DNA of 64,000 bases from Panonychus citri. Lineage: Eukaryota; Arthropoda; Arachnida; Trombidiformes; Tetranychidae. Positions 10,940 through 22,712 of the stretch are shown one piece after another. Under the pieces are notes generated by a model. It did no database searches. It was not told the DNA's origin and worked only from the letters and a program-made list of their open reading frames with translations. The stretch is taken from positions 53,450 to 117,449 of the forward strand of contig NW_026515411.1 in assembly GCF_014898815.1 (NCBI RefSeq), written 5' to 3'. The stretch's first letter is position 1, and each line of letters begins with the position of its first letter. A program made the position numbers and the translations under genes.

Positions 10940-13900
10940 ATGGTGAGTTGTTTCCATCATAGATATTATTTTTCATTGAGAGAAATTCTTCACATTACTA
11001 TCAATATACGTAAGATTTCTTAGCTTTCACTTTGTAAAAGCTGATCTTATTGTATTTTGACAAATATAGTTTCGTTTCTAATAATTAAAACCGATCATTC
11101 TATATATTAATTTTTTTTGTTCAAATATTTATATTTATATTTATATTAGGTTATCATCTGCCCATGTTGTCAACATTCCTATGGAAATTTTCAATTGTAT
11201 ATTCTACATGATTGTATCTGTTTGGTCCAACCCTGTTCGAGAAATAGCTTGTTTACGTTAGGATCTTCAAGCTGTCTTCCCATCGTAGATGCTATCAGGA
11301 ATGATACTTCACGAAACGTCCAGGCTGAGTGCATAGATCTTACGAGTGATGACGATGAGTTGATCAATATTTCTTCAGATGATGAGGTGATGGACGTAAA
11401 CGTTAACTTTAATGAAGATTTTGATAGCCAAATCATCGCTGATATAGAGCGTTACTTTCCTGATCTCAACGAACTCTTTCCTAATGGTATCGATTTGGCT
11501 CAATATCTTGATCCAGTCCAACAGCTTCAATCTTTTGATCCAATCAATGAGATCCAACCTTCTGATCCAGTCCAACAGCTTCAATATTTTGATCCAATCA
11601 ATGAGATCCAACCTTCTGATCCAGTCCAACAGCTTCAATCTTTGATCCAATCAATGAGATCCAACCTTCTGATCCAGTCCAGCAGAATCAACCTTTGACC
11701 CGATACAACAACAGCAAACTTTTGAGAGTTTTCAACAACGATTGAATGATTTATTTGCTCAAACTCTTGATCCTCGACAACCTACGCCATCGGAATCTCT
11801 TCAAAATCAATCACATGTGTTAGCTTCACAGCTCCATGATGATTTGAATCATAACCATTCGGAATATCGACCATCCACAAGCCGAAACTTCGTTTGTAAT
11901 CAATGTGGGAAAAGATACACGAGAGAAGTTTACCTTAACTCTCACATGAGATTATGTCATCCAATTAGAGTACCAATCGATCAATCATTGGTACCAGAAA
12001 TTTTTGGTTCACTAAATCTTCACAGTTCAGCATTTGGTGGTCATTATGTGGTTTATCGCCACGAAGTTGATAATGGAGATTTTGATATTTTGGTAGTTGT
12101 TGGAAGAATTTTGGATCAAATGGTGCATCTGTTGGAACACCTAATAGGATATTTCACTGCCTAAAATTTGGTATCGCAATAAAGTGTCTTTTCTATAATC
12201 CATTAATTGAAAATGACGCTACTCGATCGGCAACTTTTCAATCACCAATTGATGCCTGTTTTCTTGGAACTGATAAGAAGTCAAGTATTCTTGATAAACT
12301 GGGTGATATACAAGTTAGCATTGATCAATTTACTGCACGAGGTTCAGGATGGATTTTAGTAAACATTGAGCTCGTTGACATTTTCATCGGAAAATACGTT
12401 CCACACATTGTGTTAATCATAAACCACCACAATTCATTTCTAACAAGTGCTGCTTGTTATCGATCAAAACCAGAAGTGATTGTTTTATGTACTCCGTCCT
12501 GGGTGCACTCCATCCTATGAGAACTCATCCAGAACGTGCAGCAAAATATCGTCAATTTACTCACCTTTATGACTTTTCTGATGTTCGTGGTGATGTGTCA
12601 GTAGCTGATATTCCAAAGTTTGAAAGAAAGAATGATATCAGCATCAACGTATATTCTCTTATTTTGGGCACAAGAACAATCGTACCTCTCGCTATAACGA
12701 AAGAAAACAAAATAAGGCATGTCAATCTTTTTCTACATGATGGTCACTATTTTTTAATCAAACACTTCAACAGATTTGCATCAAAACAAGGGCTCAGAAA
12801 TAGATATTTCTGTTTCAGATGTCTCTTTGGATTTCCTTCTCAACAGAAATTAGATGATCACTTATCAAATTGTCTTTTATTCCATCCACAAACTGTTGTA
12901 TTACCATCAGTTGAATCATCGATCTTGAAACGAAAAGACTTTCGGAAGGAGATGAGGTTTCCAGTTACGATTTATGCTGATTTTGAAACGCTGAATGTTA
13001 AGTTAGATGACCCACTTACTATTGCTGATTTAATTCCATGTAGTTATGGATACGTGGCCATCAATTGGGAAAATGAAATCATCTATCAAGATTTCGGGTT
13101 TGGAGAAAATATTGGAGAGAGATTCATGAATAGCCTTTACACCGCAGAATCATGGATATTAAATTATATTCAAACTTCCAAGAAACCTCTTTTAATGTCA
13201 CCTGTCGATGAAGAAAATTTCCAGTCTTCAACAACCTGTCATATTTGTGGGAATTTGCTAACAGATCCATCTGTTAGAGATCATGATCACATGACTGGTG
13301 TTTATCGTGGAGCCGCACATGTCAAATGTAATTTAGAGTACAGGTTACCTGGAACTATACCTGTGCTGTTTCATAATCTCAAAAACTTTGACGGGCATAT
13401 CATTATCAAGTCAATAAACAGGAATAACTTACAAGATCGTGTTCCACAACTTATCCCACATACGATAGAAAAGTACATTGGCTTCACTATTGGTAGATTA
13501 CGGTTTTTGGATAGTTTTGCATTCCTTCCGGCAAGTCTTGATAAGTTATCAGCATCATTGGAAACTGTAGAGAAAGAAAGATATTTACATCAACTTTTCG
13601 CCAACATCAATGTCACATCTCTAACCAGAAAATGTATCTTACCATATGAATATTTGATTCACTTGAAAAGTTTGAAGAAACATCATTACCTGATAAGTCT
13701 GAATTCAAATCAAGTTTAACAGATAGTGAGATAAGTGATGAACAATATGAGCATGTTAAGGAAATCTGGCAATCATTCAACTGTACGAAACTGTTGGATT
13801 TACATGACATTTATCTCAAGGTTGATGTGTTGTTGTTAGCTGCTGTTTTTGAAAACTTTCGTTCGACAAGTATCGAGAATTTCAATATTGATCCACTCCA

Positions 13901-15369
13901 TCACTACTCAGCTCCTGGATTAACATGGGCAGCTGCATTGAAGGTTACGAGAATCGAGCTACAACTTTTCACTGACATTGAAATGCTTTTGATGATTGAA
14001 AAAGGTATCAGAGGGGGACTTACAATGGTATCTAATCGGCACGTGATTCCAAATAATCCAGCTTGTTCAGATTATCAAGCGGATCGTACAAAGAGTTATA
14101 TACTTTATCTCGATGTCAACAATTTGTATGGATATGCGATGTCTGAACGGCTGCCCGTAGACGGTTATGAATGGTGTACAATAGATGATAACTTTTTGAC
14201 TCACGTTCTCTCTTGTTCTGATGATTCAGATGTAGGCTTCATTCTTGAAGTTGATCTAAGTTATCCCGATGATCTACATGACGAACACAATGATTTTCCT
14301 ATGGCTCCACACAAAATGCTTATCCATCCAGAGATATACAGTCCCTATCAGAAGGATCTTCTTGAGGTTCTAACTGGAGTCGGGCTATCAAATGTTTCAA
14401 CTACAAAATTGGTTACAACATTTTACACAAAGAGAAATTACGTTATTCATTATCGTACACTCAAATTTTACGTTCAAAATGGGCTGAAGGTTGAAAAGTT
14501 CATCGTGGTGTCAAGTTCAATCAAAGACCTTGGTTATATGAGTATGTAGACTTTTGTACTCAAAACGAACTGCATCCACAACTGATTTTCAAAAGATTTT
14601 TGGAAGTTAATGGTCAATTCTCTTTATGGAAAACCATCGAAGACAAGAGGAAACATATCAATGTTGAACTAGCTCTGAATGATATTCACGCAGCTAGAGC
14701 ATTGAGAAAAATCATTCACAAAGATTTTTGATACTGGAGGATGATAAAGTCATTTTTGAGATGAAAAAACTAAAAGTAAAGATGGATAAACCTATTGCTG
14801 TTGGTTTCACGGTTTTGGAATTAGCAAAGCTAAAAATGTATCAGCTCCACTATGAAACTTTCAAGCAGCATTATGGACCAAATATCGAACTCATTTACAC
14901 GGATACCGATAGTCTTATTTATCACATCAAAACACAAGATTTAGTTGACGATCTCCAAGGGTTCGCATCGATAATGGACTTTTCTAACTACCCCACTGAT
15001 CATAGACTGTATTCTTCTATTAATAAGAAAAAAATCGGGTATCTCAAAGATGAATGTCCAGCTGATCCTATAACTGAATTTGTTGGATTACGTCCGAAGC
15101 TTTATGCCTTAAAAACCAGTAACAGTATTACGAAGAAAGCTAAAGGTGTTCCTCGTTCAGTTTTGTCTCATAAAATAGATTTCGACGCATATACAAACTC
15201 ACTCTACTCAAGTCTGATACACTGTCATAGCTTCATTAGAATCAACTCGTGAACACAATATTCAAATGATTAAACAAAGAAAATCTGTATAACACCATTT
15301 GAAGATAAACGATACTTGATAGATAATACCAAATCATATGCATATGGACACTACAGAATTTCAAATTAA
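10940..15369 (+). CDS. polB: Protein-primed family B DNA polymerase (copy 1, complete length, frameshifted)
   Basis: Replicates the element from its termini. The likely first exon is only the ATG (10940-10942), followed by GTGAGT. A 207-bp intron ends TTATATTAG, and exon 2 opens at 11150 with a CPCC...H...C finger. Next come an 18-aa repeat (11510-11690) and a C2H2 finger (CNQCGKRY...H...H, about 11898-11960). The exonuclease domain has YADFETL (about 12976), a CHICG..DHDHMTG.YRGAAH..CN cysteine/HNH-like insert (about 13240-13335), NLKNFDG (about 13378) and YLKVD (about 13810). Polymerase motifs are LDVNNLYGYAM (about 14110) and YTDTDS (about 14896). The stop is at 15367-15369. Small indels break the frame at about 11645, 12110, 12450, 13655, 14380, 14540, 14720 and 15250. 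Copy 2 is often intact where copy 1 is broken. The 3' end overlaps the convergent protease gene by 9 bp. Confidence 0.88.
11510..11690 (+). repeat. 54-bp coding minisatellite in the polB N-terminal region
   Basis: Units start at 11510, 11564, 11618 and 11671 and encode PVQQLQSFDPINEIQPSD-type repeats. The third unit is 53 bp because one T is missing in the tttt run. That deletion is what shifts the polB frame here. Confidence 0.85.
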
Positions 15370-15774
15370 ACTTTTTATTTTTTCATAAACAATTTTTTCA
15401 TTTTTGACATGATTACATTTGCTGAAAATTTTATAAAAACTTGATAATTTGTTTGCATTAAACATGAATAAAATACAAAACCAGCCACATGCTATCGAGC
15501 TATTTCCTTGAAACTTGTTTGTATTCATATAAACGTACTTAGAGTTTTTCTCCAAGAATGTCAACAGATTTCCTTTAGGGGCTCTTCCAAATGAATCGAA
15601 ATAATGACCGATGTTTTTTTCATCAATATACACTGCTACCCAGTGACTTCCTGGCTTGTGACTTTCATCCAAATTGACAACAATCCCAACAGGTTTTGTA
15701 ATTGCTAAAGGTAACTTATCAATCGAATAGACCCCTTTAAACCAACTTAGTTTACAACAAATGTCATTTATCAT
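15361..15774 (-). CDS. Adenain-like cysteine protease (copy 1)
   Basis: Virion maturation protease of the C5/Ulp1-like clan, as in other Polintons and adenoviruses. The 137-aa frame is intact from ATG 15774 to TGA 15361-15363. The catalytic His is in GSHWVAVYID (residues about 59-68), the Asp in HYFDSFG (about 75-81) and the nucleophile Cys in SIACGWFCILFM (about 108-119). It is the last gene of the minus-strand train and starts about 20 bp after the major capsid stop. Its 3' end overlaps polB by 9 bp. The two genes therefore converge with no spacer. Confidence 0.9.
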   Translation of the reverse strand: MINDICCKLSWFKGVYSIDKLPLAITKPVGIVVNLDESHKPGSHWVAVYIDEKNIGHYFDSFGRAPKGNLLTFLEKNSKYVYMNTNKFQGNSSIACGWFCILFMFNANKLSSFYKIFSKCNHVKNEKIVYEKIKSLI

Positions 15775-15794
15775 TATAGTTGTTTACATATTTA

Positions 15795-17030
15795 TTAGTA
15801 ATCTAACGAGATTATTCGATCCTTATCAATTGTTATGAGATTATCAAACTGTGCAAACACGACCACTTTTAATGATCTTTTTAATTGTGAATTGAATTTA
15901 AGATCACATCTTATAGTACCTCTTTTAATCAGAGAGAGTGTTCCATTTTCTGCTCCTATAGATCCATCCGGAGAAAGATCGAATCCAAACAATGTTGTAT
16001 GTTTCTTATATTCATCATAGTCAACATGTAATTGTGGTACTCCCTCGTCCTGGCCAAGACATCGGTATAGGTTTACAAACTCTCTCATGTAAAGTCCATC
16101 TTTGAAATTAGGTGTGTATGGAATACTTGGTATTGTCATTCCATCAACATTCAATGCAATGTAATTGAGACCAAAATCATTGAATGAGAATGGATCTTCA
16201 TTTAAATCTCCGGAATGAGCGGTTTCTTTTGTAATTCCCATAAAAATCCTTCGTGGTAATATTCCAGAATACATATTATCAATTGATGCAATCATTTGAC
16301 CAGCCGGTATTGAAAAGTTTCGTGTGTCATTACGTGTAATAAAATATTTAGCAGGACCCTTTCAATAAGATGATACTTTAGAGGCTTCAGCAAATAGCTT
16401 CACACGTTTTATATGTAGTGCTAATCTTTCAAACTTAATTTGATAAGTATCTTTATCGACACTATCATACTTGATCAGTGGGAAACTGTCTGAACTTCTA
16501 GTGAATCGAAAAATTAGAGGAATATTATTTATCAGTAGTTTATCTTGCTCACAAATTGGTAAATGTAATCGGAAATAAAGATCGAATGAACCATTTTTCA
16601 ACACTGTCTCATGCGTTTCACCACCGGCGTCACATGGGTTATGTTGTCTGAATAATAGATCTTCAATGTATGACTGGTAATGATACATATTGTTAGCTTG
16701 TATAGTGTTAACCGAGCCAATAAATAGATCAATTTGTTCGAATAAAGAATTACCAAAGTTAGTCACAGGCATAATTTTACTAGTTTCTGGTACATTTGAA
16801 CCATTTTGAGTTTGAACACGTATAGTTAGACTCAACATCGATGCAGCCATATCAGTGAAATCTTCACTCGAGGGAACAACAATTTCATAACATTTTGATG
16901 AATCTAAACTAGAGTTAGGTCGATATTCAACTTCATAACTTGATTCTATTACTGTTTGAGTTGGTGGTATAGAGAAAATCTGCAACTCAGACTTGCTAGA
17001 TGGCAATGAAGATTCATGTAAATATTCCAT
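15795..17030 (-). CDS. Major capsid protein, double jelly-roll type (copy 1, one frameshift region)
   Basis: Resembles the Polinton major capsid family (often annotated F54H12.2-like). Near the N-terminus it has SELQIFSIPPTQTVIES and a YRPNSSL segment, then MPVTNFGNSLFEQIDLFIG and YHYQSYIEDLLF. The C-terminal part has IPRRIFMGI-like and FNDFGLNYIALNVDG sequence, ending IISLDY. The ATG at 17030-17028 overlaps the upstream gene's TAA (TAATG). The frame breaks near 16362, where copy 1 lacks bases present in copy 2 (about 25795). The length, about 412 residues, looks short for this family. It should form the virion hexons. Copy 1 is open from 17030 to about 16365, which includes the first jelly roll. 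Confidence 0.85.
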
Positions 17031-17443
17031 TATGAAAAGATATCTTTATGTCTATTTTTTCTTTTCTGATTTTTAGCTATTGATTTTTTAGCGGAAGTAG
17101 TATATTTACGTTTTCTTATACCATTTCCATATTGATCTATCAGTTTCTATTTCACCTAAACCTTTTTGGCTGCTGTTTTCAAACCATGTTTAGCTTGAGT
17201 CTTAGCACTTGAAAAGTTTTTATTAGCTAAAATATCTGAACCAACATTTATTCCTGTTTTAATAAATGTTTTCCTAAAATTTCAAGATTGGATACCGAAA
17301 CGTTTCAATGTTGAGCCTAACCCATAACCACGTTGGTATGGATTACCTGAATAAACAGAAATATCATTGAAACCACTTCCGGATTGATTCAGAAAATAAT
17401 TTGTGAAATCACTATCACACGCACAATAAACTTTTCGATTCAT
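17030..17443 (-). CDS. pVI-like minor virion protein (copy 1, frameshifted)
   Basis: A short basic protein of about 135 residues. It begins MNRKVYCACDSDF, then has a Gly-rich segment (QRGYGLGSTLKRFG) and a Lys/Arg-rich C-terminus (KRKYTTSAKK...). Polintons usually encode a small Gly-rich, basic protein like this between the capsid genes, often compared with adenovirus pVI. That comparison is weak here and rests on position and composition. The Gly-rich stretch could include a protease cleavage site. The frame is broken around 17280 and 17150. Its TAA shares a base with the major capsid ATG at 17030. Upstream, the longer reading of the minor capsid gene ends in ATGA over its start. Confidence 0.6.
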
Positions 17444-17490
17444 CTTTCTATTTGTTTCTTAAGGTCATTTTTATTAGTAGTTTTACTTTC

Positions 17491-18279
17491 TTATACAATA
17501 TCTTTTAAAAAATGTAAACTAATAAAGACTCTCCCATTCGAAAATTTTATTTGCGAGCCGTTTTCATCACAAAGTAGCACATTTATATCATCAATTCTAT
17601 TGATACGAACTGGATAATAAAAGGGTTTCATGAATGTTATGTTGGCCATTTTCGAATCTAAGTTCAGCGGAAGAACTCTCAACAGTCTGGCGAAATGATC
17701 ACCTACAAAGTGTTCACTTATAAGATCTGTATAAATGAAAAGAAGATGAGACTTCATCCCGGTTTTGGGTGGCTTTTTGGCGAGTATCGATTTGTGATTT
17801 TCTCTGAATAATATTTCACAATGTTTCATGTAACCATCATATGTCCATCCTAGCGTTTCTAAAAATTCCGAATCAACAAAATAAGGTAGTATCTTATCAC
17901 CACGATGCCAACCTGCTTTTATCTCTATACAACCATTTTGTAGAAAAATCTCAGGTGGATAATCAGCATTTATTACAGAAACAGATGATTTGAAGACATC
18001 ATTTATACATTCTAATATTTTGTTGATGTCATCACTTTCAAGGTAAGTGAACTCAAATTTTCCCAATCGATATGTTCCACCATAGAAAAGGCTGAACTTC
18101 ACAGTTTTAGTATTGATTTCATATGTTGTTGGATAAAATATTTCTTGTATTCCAACTTTCCATTTTCCTTCAAGATTTATTGGACATGATAAATTATTAG
18201 TAAATTTGGACAATGTATTATCTGGATGAATATCCATGCTTGCGTTCGAAACTAAATCAATACAAAATTCATCCGACAT
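17491..18279 (-). CDS. Minor capsid (penton-like) protein (copy 1)
   Basis: A 262-aa intact frame from ATG 18279. The N-terminal pattern IDLVSNASMDIHPDNTLSKF...L..PINLEGKWKVGIQEIFYP is typical of Polinton minor capsid proteins with a single jelly roll. The gene starts inside the last 11 bases of the integrase frame (ATGTCGGATGA). In copy 1 it stops at a TAA after KDIV (17491). In copy 2 that codon is TAT and the frame continues 16 residues to a TGA overlapping the next ATG. It would sit at virion vertices. Confidence 0.8.
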   Translation of the reverse strand: MSDEFCIDLVSNASMDIHPDNTLSKFTNNLSCPINLEGKWKVGIQEIFYPTTYEINTKTVKFSLFYGGTYRLGKFEFTYLESDDINKILECINDVFKSSVSVINADYPPEIFLQNGCIEIKAGWHRGDKILPYFVDSEFLETLGWTYDGYMKHCEILFRENHKSILAKKPPKTGMKSHLLFIYTDLISEHFVGDHFARLLRVLPLNLDSKMANITFMKPFYYPVRINRIDDINVLLCDENGSQIKFSNGRVFISLHFLKDIV

Positions 18280-19334
18280 CTTCAGTCCAGCTATTGAATT
18301 TAGCAGGGTAACCTAACCATTTAACAAAGTATTCAGGTTTTCCATTAGCACTCAATCTTGTTTTTAAAATTTTCTCGATCTTATATGTACTTGGTTCCGA
18401 CACTTTGAAAATTTCATCTTGATAAAATACAAGTTATAGGCTCTCCTGACCAATCATTCAATCTGTAAATATAACCTTGAGGTGTCTTCTTAACTTTACG
18501 AATCTTGAATAACTCCTTTGTAAAACTTTCAGTTGCCTCTTTTCAAATATTCCTTTATCACGTGATATTCGGACAAAGTCATTAACTTTATATGGTACTT
18601 GTTTAGTTCTGAGAATTTTTTGACCATCAAGTACATTTTTGATTACTAATCTTTCATTCTTACGACCCTCATTTGGGCTCATTTTTATTGTTCTATGATA
18701 TGATAGGTTATATCCATCTATTATTTAACTAAGTACATCGTAATATTTGTTTGTATTTTTAGCAAACATATATCTATAATCTGGATCGTAATGTTCGATT
18801 AAATCTCTCAACAATAGCACATTTAATTAAACCATCCGTTGCTACAAAATGATTAATATCATTTTGTTTAAAAAAATTTAATACTTGTGTGTTAAGGAAC
18901 TCTTTCCCTTGATCTGTTTGGATTTTCTTGGGCTTATAATCTGAACTGAAGATCTGTTTGAATGCTTCAATAACTGATAAGGCATCTTTATTCTTTAACA
19001 ATATTCCAAAAGCATATCTGGAGAGACAGTCAATAGTGACCAAAATATAACGATAGTTATTGTTTTCATTTTTAATCCAACTCATATCAAGTAAATCAGC
19101 TTGCCACTGTTCATCAACATAATCCACTAAAATTGGAAGTCTCAAAAATTTTTTCTTTGCCGTTCTAAATAAATTATATGTATCTTCATCTGAAAGCCAA
19201 GACTGAACATCTCGATATTTGATTTTACTGTCTTTTAACCTAGCGGTATTGTATAACCGTTTGATCCCACCGTAAGAACCAGTGGATCTTGTATCATAAT
19301 AAATATCTTTCAGTATTTCACTAATGATTGCCAT
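18269..19334 (-). CDS. Polinton integrase, rve fold plus chromodomain (copy 1, N-terminus lost, frameshifted)
   Basis: Catalyses insertion of the element. The DDE residues are visible as QADLLDM, QTDQGKEF and VERFNRT, with about 35 residues between the last two. After the core is an SH3-like region (YKVNDFVRISRDKG), then a C-terminal chromodomain (EYFVKWLGYPAKFNSWTED). The frame is broken at about 18775, 18700, 18535 and 18430; each break is better preserved in copy 2. The natural start is upstream at the position equivalent to 28865. In copy 1 it was cut off by the duplication junction at 19432, leaving ATG 19334 as the first available start. The stop (18271-18269) lies inside the minor capsid gene. 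Confidence 0.88.
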
Positions 19335-19432
19335 GATCTCAATGATGCGCCTTCAATATTACTTGATCCATGTGATGTTGATGGTGAAGTGGCTTCCATT
19401 TCAGCTCTGATTTTCTTATTCAAAATATAATT

Positions 19433-21290
19433 ACGGTTTTTGGATAGTTTTGCATTCCTTCCGGCAAGTCTTGATAAGTTATCAGCATCATTGGAAACTG
19501 TAGAGAAAGAAAGATATTTACATCAACTTTTCGCCAACATCAATGTCACATCTCTAACCAGAAAATGTATCTTACCATATGAATATTTGGATTCACTTGA
19601 AAAGTTTGAAGAAACATCATTACCTGATAAGTCTGAATTCAAATCAAGTTTAACAGATAGTGAGATAAGTGATGAACAATATGAGCATGAGGAAATCTGG
19701 CAATCATTCAACTGTACGAAACTGTTGGATTTACATGACATTTATCTCAAGGTTGATGTGTTGTTGTTAGCTGCTGTTTTGAAAACTTTCGTTCGACAAG
19801 TATCGAGAATTTCAATATTGATCCACTCCATCACTACTCAGCTCCTGGATTAACATGGGCAGCTGCATTGAAGGTTACGAGAATCGAGCTACAACTTTTC
19901 ACTGACATTGAAATGCTTTTGATGATTGAGAAAGGTATCAGAGGTGGACTAACTATGGTATCGAATCGCCATATTATTCCAAATAATCCAGCTTGTTCAG
20001 ATTATCAAGCGGATCGTACAGAGTTATATACTTTACCTTGATGTTAACAACTTATATGGATATGCAATGTCTGAGCGGTTGCCAGTAGATGGTTTTGAAT
20101 GGTGTACAATAGATGATAACTTTTGACTCACGTTCTCTCTTGTTCTGATGATTCAGATGTAGGCTTCATTCTTGAAGTTGATCTAAGTTATCCGATGATC
20201 TACATGACGAACACAATGATTTTCCTATGGCTCCACAAAATGCTTATCCATCCAGAGATATACAGTCCCTATCAGAAGGATCTTCTTGAGGTTCTAACTG
20301 AGTCAGGCTATCAAATGTTTCAACTACAAAATTGGTTACAACATTTTACACAAAGAGAAATTACGTTATTCATTATCGTACACTCAAATTTTACGTTCAA
20401 AATGGGCTGAAGGTTGAAAAAGTTCATCGTGGTGTCAAGTTCAATCAAAGACCTTGGTTATATGAGTATGTAGACTTTGTACTCAAAACGAACTGCATCC
20501 ACAACTGATTTTCAAAAGATTTTTGAAGTTAATGGTCAATTCTCTTTATGGAAAAACCATCGAAGACAAGAGGAAACATATCAATGTTGAACTAGCTCTG
20601 AATGATATTCACGCAGCTAGAGCATTGAGAAAAATCATTCACAAAGATTTTGATACTGGAGGATGATAAAGTCATTTTGAGATGAAAAACTAAAAGTAAA
20701 GATGGATAAACCTATTGCTGTTGGTTTCACGGTTTTGGAATTAGCAAAGCTAAAATGTATCAGCTCCACTATGAAACTTTCAAGCAGCATTATGGACCAA
20801 ATATCGAACTCATTTACACGGATACCGATAGTCTTATTTATCACATCAAAACACAAGATTTAGTTGACGATCTCAAGGGTTCGCATCGATAATGGACTTT
20901 TCTAACTACCCCACTGATCATAGACTGTATTCTTCTATTAATAAGAAAAAAATCGGGTATCTCAAAGATGAATGTCCAGCTGATCCTATAACTGAATTTG
21001 TTGGATTACGTCCGAAGCTTTATGCCTTAAAAACCAGTAACAGTATTACGAAGAAAGCTAAAGGTGTTCCTCGTTCAGTTTTGTCTCATAAAATAGATTT
21101 CGACGCATATACAAACTCACTCTACTCAAGTCTGATACACTGTCATAGCTTCATTAGAATCAACTCTCGTGAACACAATATTCAAATGATTAAACAAAAG
21201 AAAATCTGTATAACACCATTTGAAGATAAACGATACTTGATAGATAATACCAAATCATATGCATATGGACACTACAGAATTTCAAATTAA
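19433..21290 (+). pseudogene. polB copy 2, 5'-truncated
   Basis: The C-terminal part of protein-primed polymerase, starting within the exonuclease domain (LDSFAFLPASLDKL) without a start codon of its own. Motif YLKVDVLLLAAV is open, but one T is lost right after it (about 19780). Further indels lie near 20020, 20120, 20190, 20240, 20520, 20680 and 20875. YTDTDS (about 20815) is present. The tail from 20892 to 21290 is open, including the segment broken in copy 1 (NSREHNIQ...YGHYRISN). It is a duplication remnant, not a functional gene. Confidence 0.88.
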
Positions 21291-21694
21291 ACTTTTTATT
21301 TTTTCATAAACAATTTTTTCATTTTTGACATGATTACATTTGCTGAAAATTTTATAAAACTTGATAATTTGTTTGCATTAAACATGAATAAAATACAAAA
21401 CCAGCCACATGCTATCGAGCTATTTCCTTGAAACTTGTTTGTATTCATATAAACGTACTTAGAGTTTTTCTCCAAGAATGTCAACAGATTTCCTTTAGGG
21501 GCTCTTCCAAATGAATCGAAATAATGACCGATGTTTTTTTCATCAATATACACTGCTACTCAGTGACTTCCTGGCTTGTGACTTTCATCCAAATTGACAA
21601 CAATCCCAACAGGTTTTGTAATTGCTAAAGGTAACTTATCAATCGAATAGACCCCTTTAAACCAACTTAGTTTACAACAAATGTCATTTATCAT
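21282..21694 (-). pseudogene. Protease copy 2, nonsense-mutated
   Basis: Duplicate of the adenain-like protease. The codon after the catalytic His (HW in copy 1) is TGA here: plus-strand gctactcagtg instead of gctacccagtg at about 21558. This is a substitution, not a run-length change. A single A is also missing at about 21357. The start codon (21694) is 13 bp from the nested LTR element. Confidence 0.85.
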
Positions 21695-21701
21695 TATAGT
21701 T

Positions 21702-21706
21702 GTTAA
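21702..21706. repeat. Target-site duplication of the LTR element, left
   Basis: gttaa, repeated at 25229-25233. The empty site is seen in the first duplicate at about 15782-15786 (gttta, one base different). Confidence 0.9.
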
Positions 21707-22322
21707 TGTAGTGATATTTATTTAGAGAATTGGGATTTGGACAATTGAATGTTGATTTAGTTGATTTAGTTGATTTAGTTGATTTAAATAACTTTATTAT
21801 CATTTTACTTTTAATACATTTGACTTGAGGTTTTGTTTAAGAGAGGTGAGAGAAAAGGGTTTAGGAGAAGATAGAGAAAGGAACTAAGGTAGATCTCGAC
21901 ACTGAGATCCTTCCTTAGTTGAGTTGATAGAGAGAAGGAAAAGTTGGAAAAAGGTGAATCTCAACACTGAGATTCTTCCTTTCATTGGAAGGGTTGAGAG
22001 GAGACTGAGGATGATTCTTCTTTCTCTCTGGGTTTTAATTTATACCTGAGAGAGAAAGAAGAGAAAGAGAATGAAAAGAAAGAGAAAAAGAAAGAGAGAT
22101 GCAAATCTTTACTCCTTGATCTTTTACTTATTTTTCTTTATATTATCTAAATTTTTGATCTTAATTCTATTAGTTATTTCTTTGTAAAATTAATCTAAAT
22201 TAACTATAATTAACCCTTTATTTTTCCTAATTAATACATAAGATTATAGATTAATTAAAGTTGTTAATCAATTGATAATACTAATTCTATTTCTTTATCT
22301 AAATGTCAATTATTTTATGACA
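21707..22322 (-). repeat. 3' LTR
   Basis: 616 bp. It includes a 10-bp tandem repeat (tgatttagtt, about 21752-21785), a purine-rich tract (about 22040-22100) and two hairpins (21892-21909 and 21956-21975). It is identical to the other LTR except for one A at about 21952. Confidence 0.92.
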
Positions 22323-22712
22323 CGTCCCCACCGCTATCGAGAACAGTCCCTTGTTCTCAATTTCTTTCTTTTCTTACCGAAAAGGGGTTAGATTTGTTTT
22401 TGGATTGAATAATTATTGATTAGTTAAGATTATTGAAAGGTTGTAGTGAATTGATATCGGATGAACGTCGATGATCAATTGTGTTTTGCTTAGTATTTTG
22501 GTTGAGTGATCTCGGATGAACGTCAAGGATCCTCGTTGATTACTTTGTATTGCTATTTGGTAATTTTGTTTGTTATTTTGGTTATAAGGGAATCTCTAAA
22601 TTAAATCACTACTAAAAAATTCGAAGGGATGATGTTTAAACTTTTCGTTCCGTTGTCCAATTTTTTTTACCGTTAGATTTCAATGAGACTGATCGATATT
22701 TGGAATATTTCT
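22323..22712 (-). other. LTR element 3' noncoding region with polypurine tract
   Basis: Next to the 3' LTR the minus strand reads AGCGGTGGGGACG (22335-22323), a plausible polypurine tract for plus-strand priming. The rest holds two near repeats of tcggatgaacgtc (about 22458 and 22512) and no ORF that I can support. Confidence 0.6.

Larger units (their letters stand above)
13500..19432. repeat. Internal tandem duplication, copy 1 (5,933 bp)
   Basis: Runs from acggtttttggatag in polB to caaaatataatt in the integrase gene. The same block follows directly at 19433. The three bases att are shared at the junction and at both outer borders, a microhomology signature. Confidence 0.9.

Noticed and set aside
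11375..11650. Minus-strand ORF of about 91 codons opposite the polB repeat
   Set aside because: It is the antisense shadow of the 54-bp coding repeat, which keeps both strands open.
14728..15252. Programmed frameshifting of polB
   Set aside because: Break positions differ between the two copies and are not at a shared slippery site, so indels are the better explanation.
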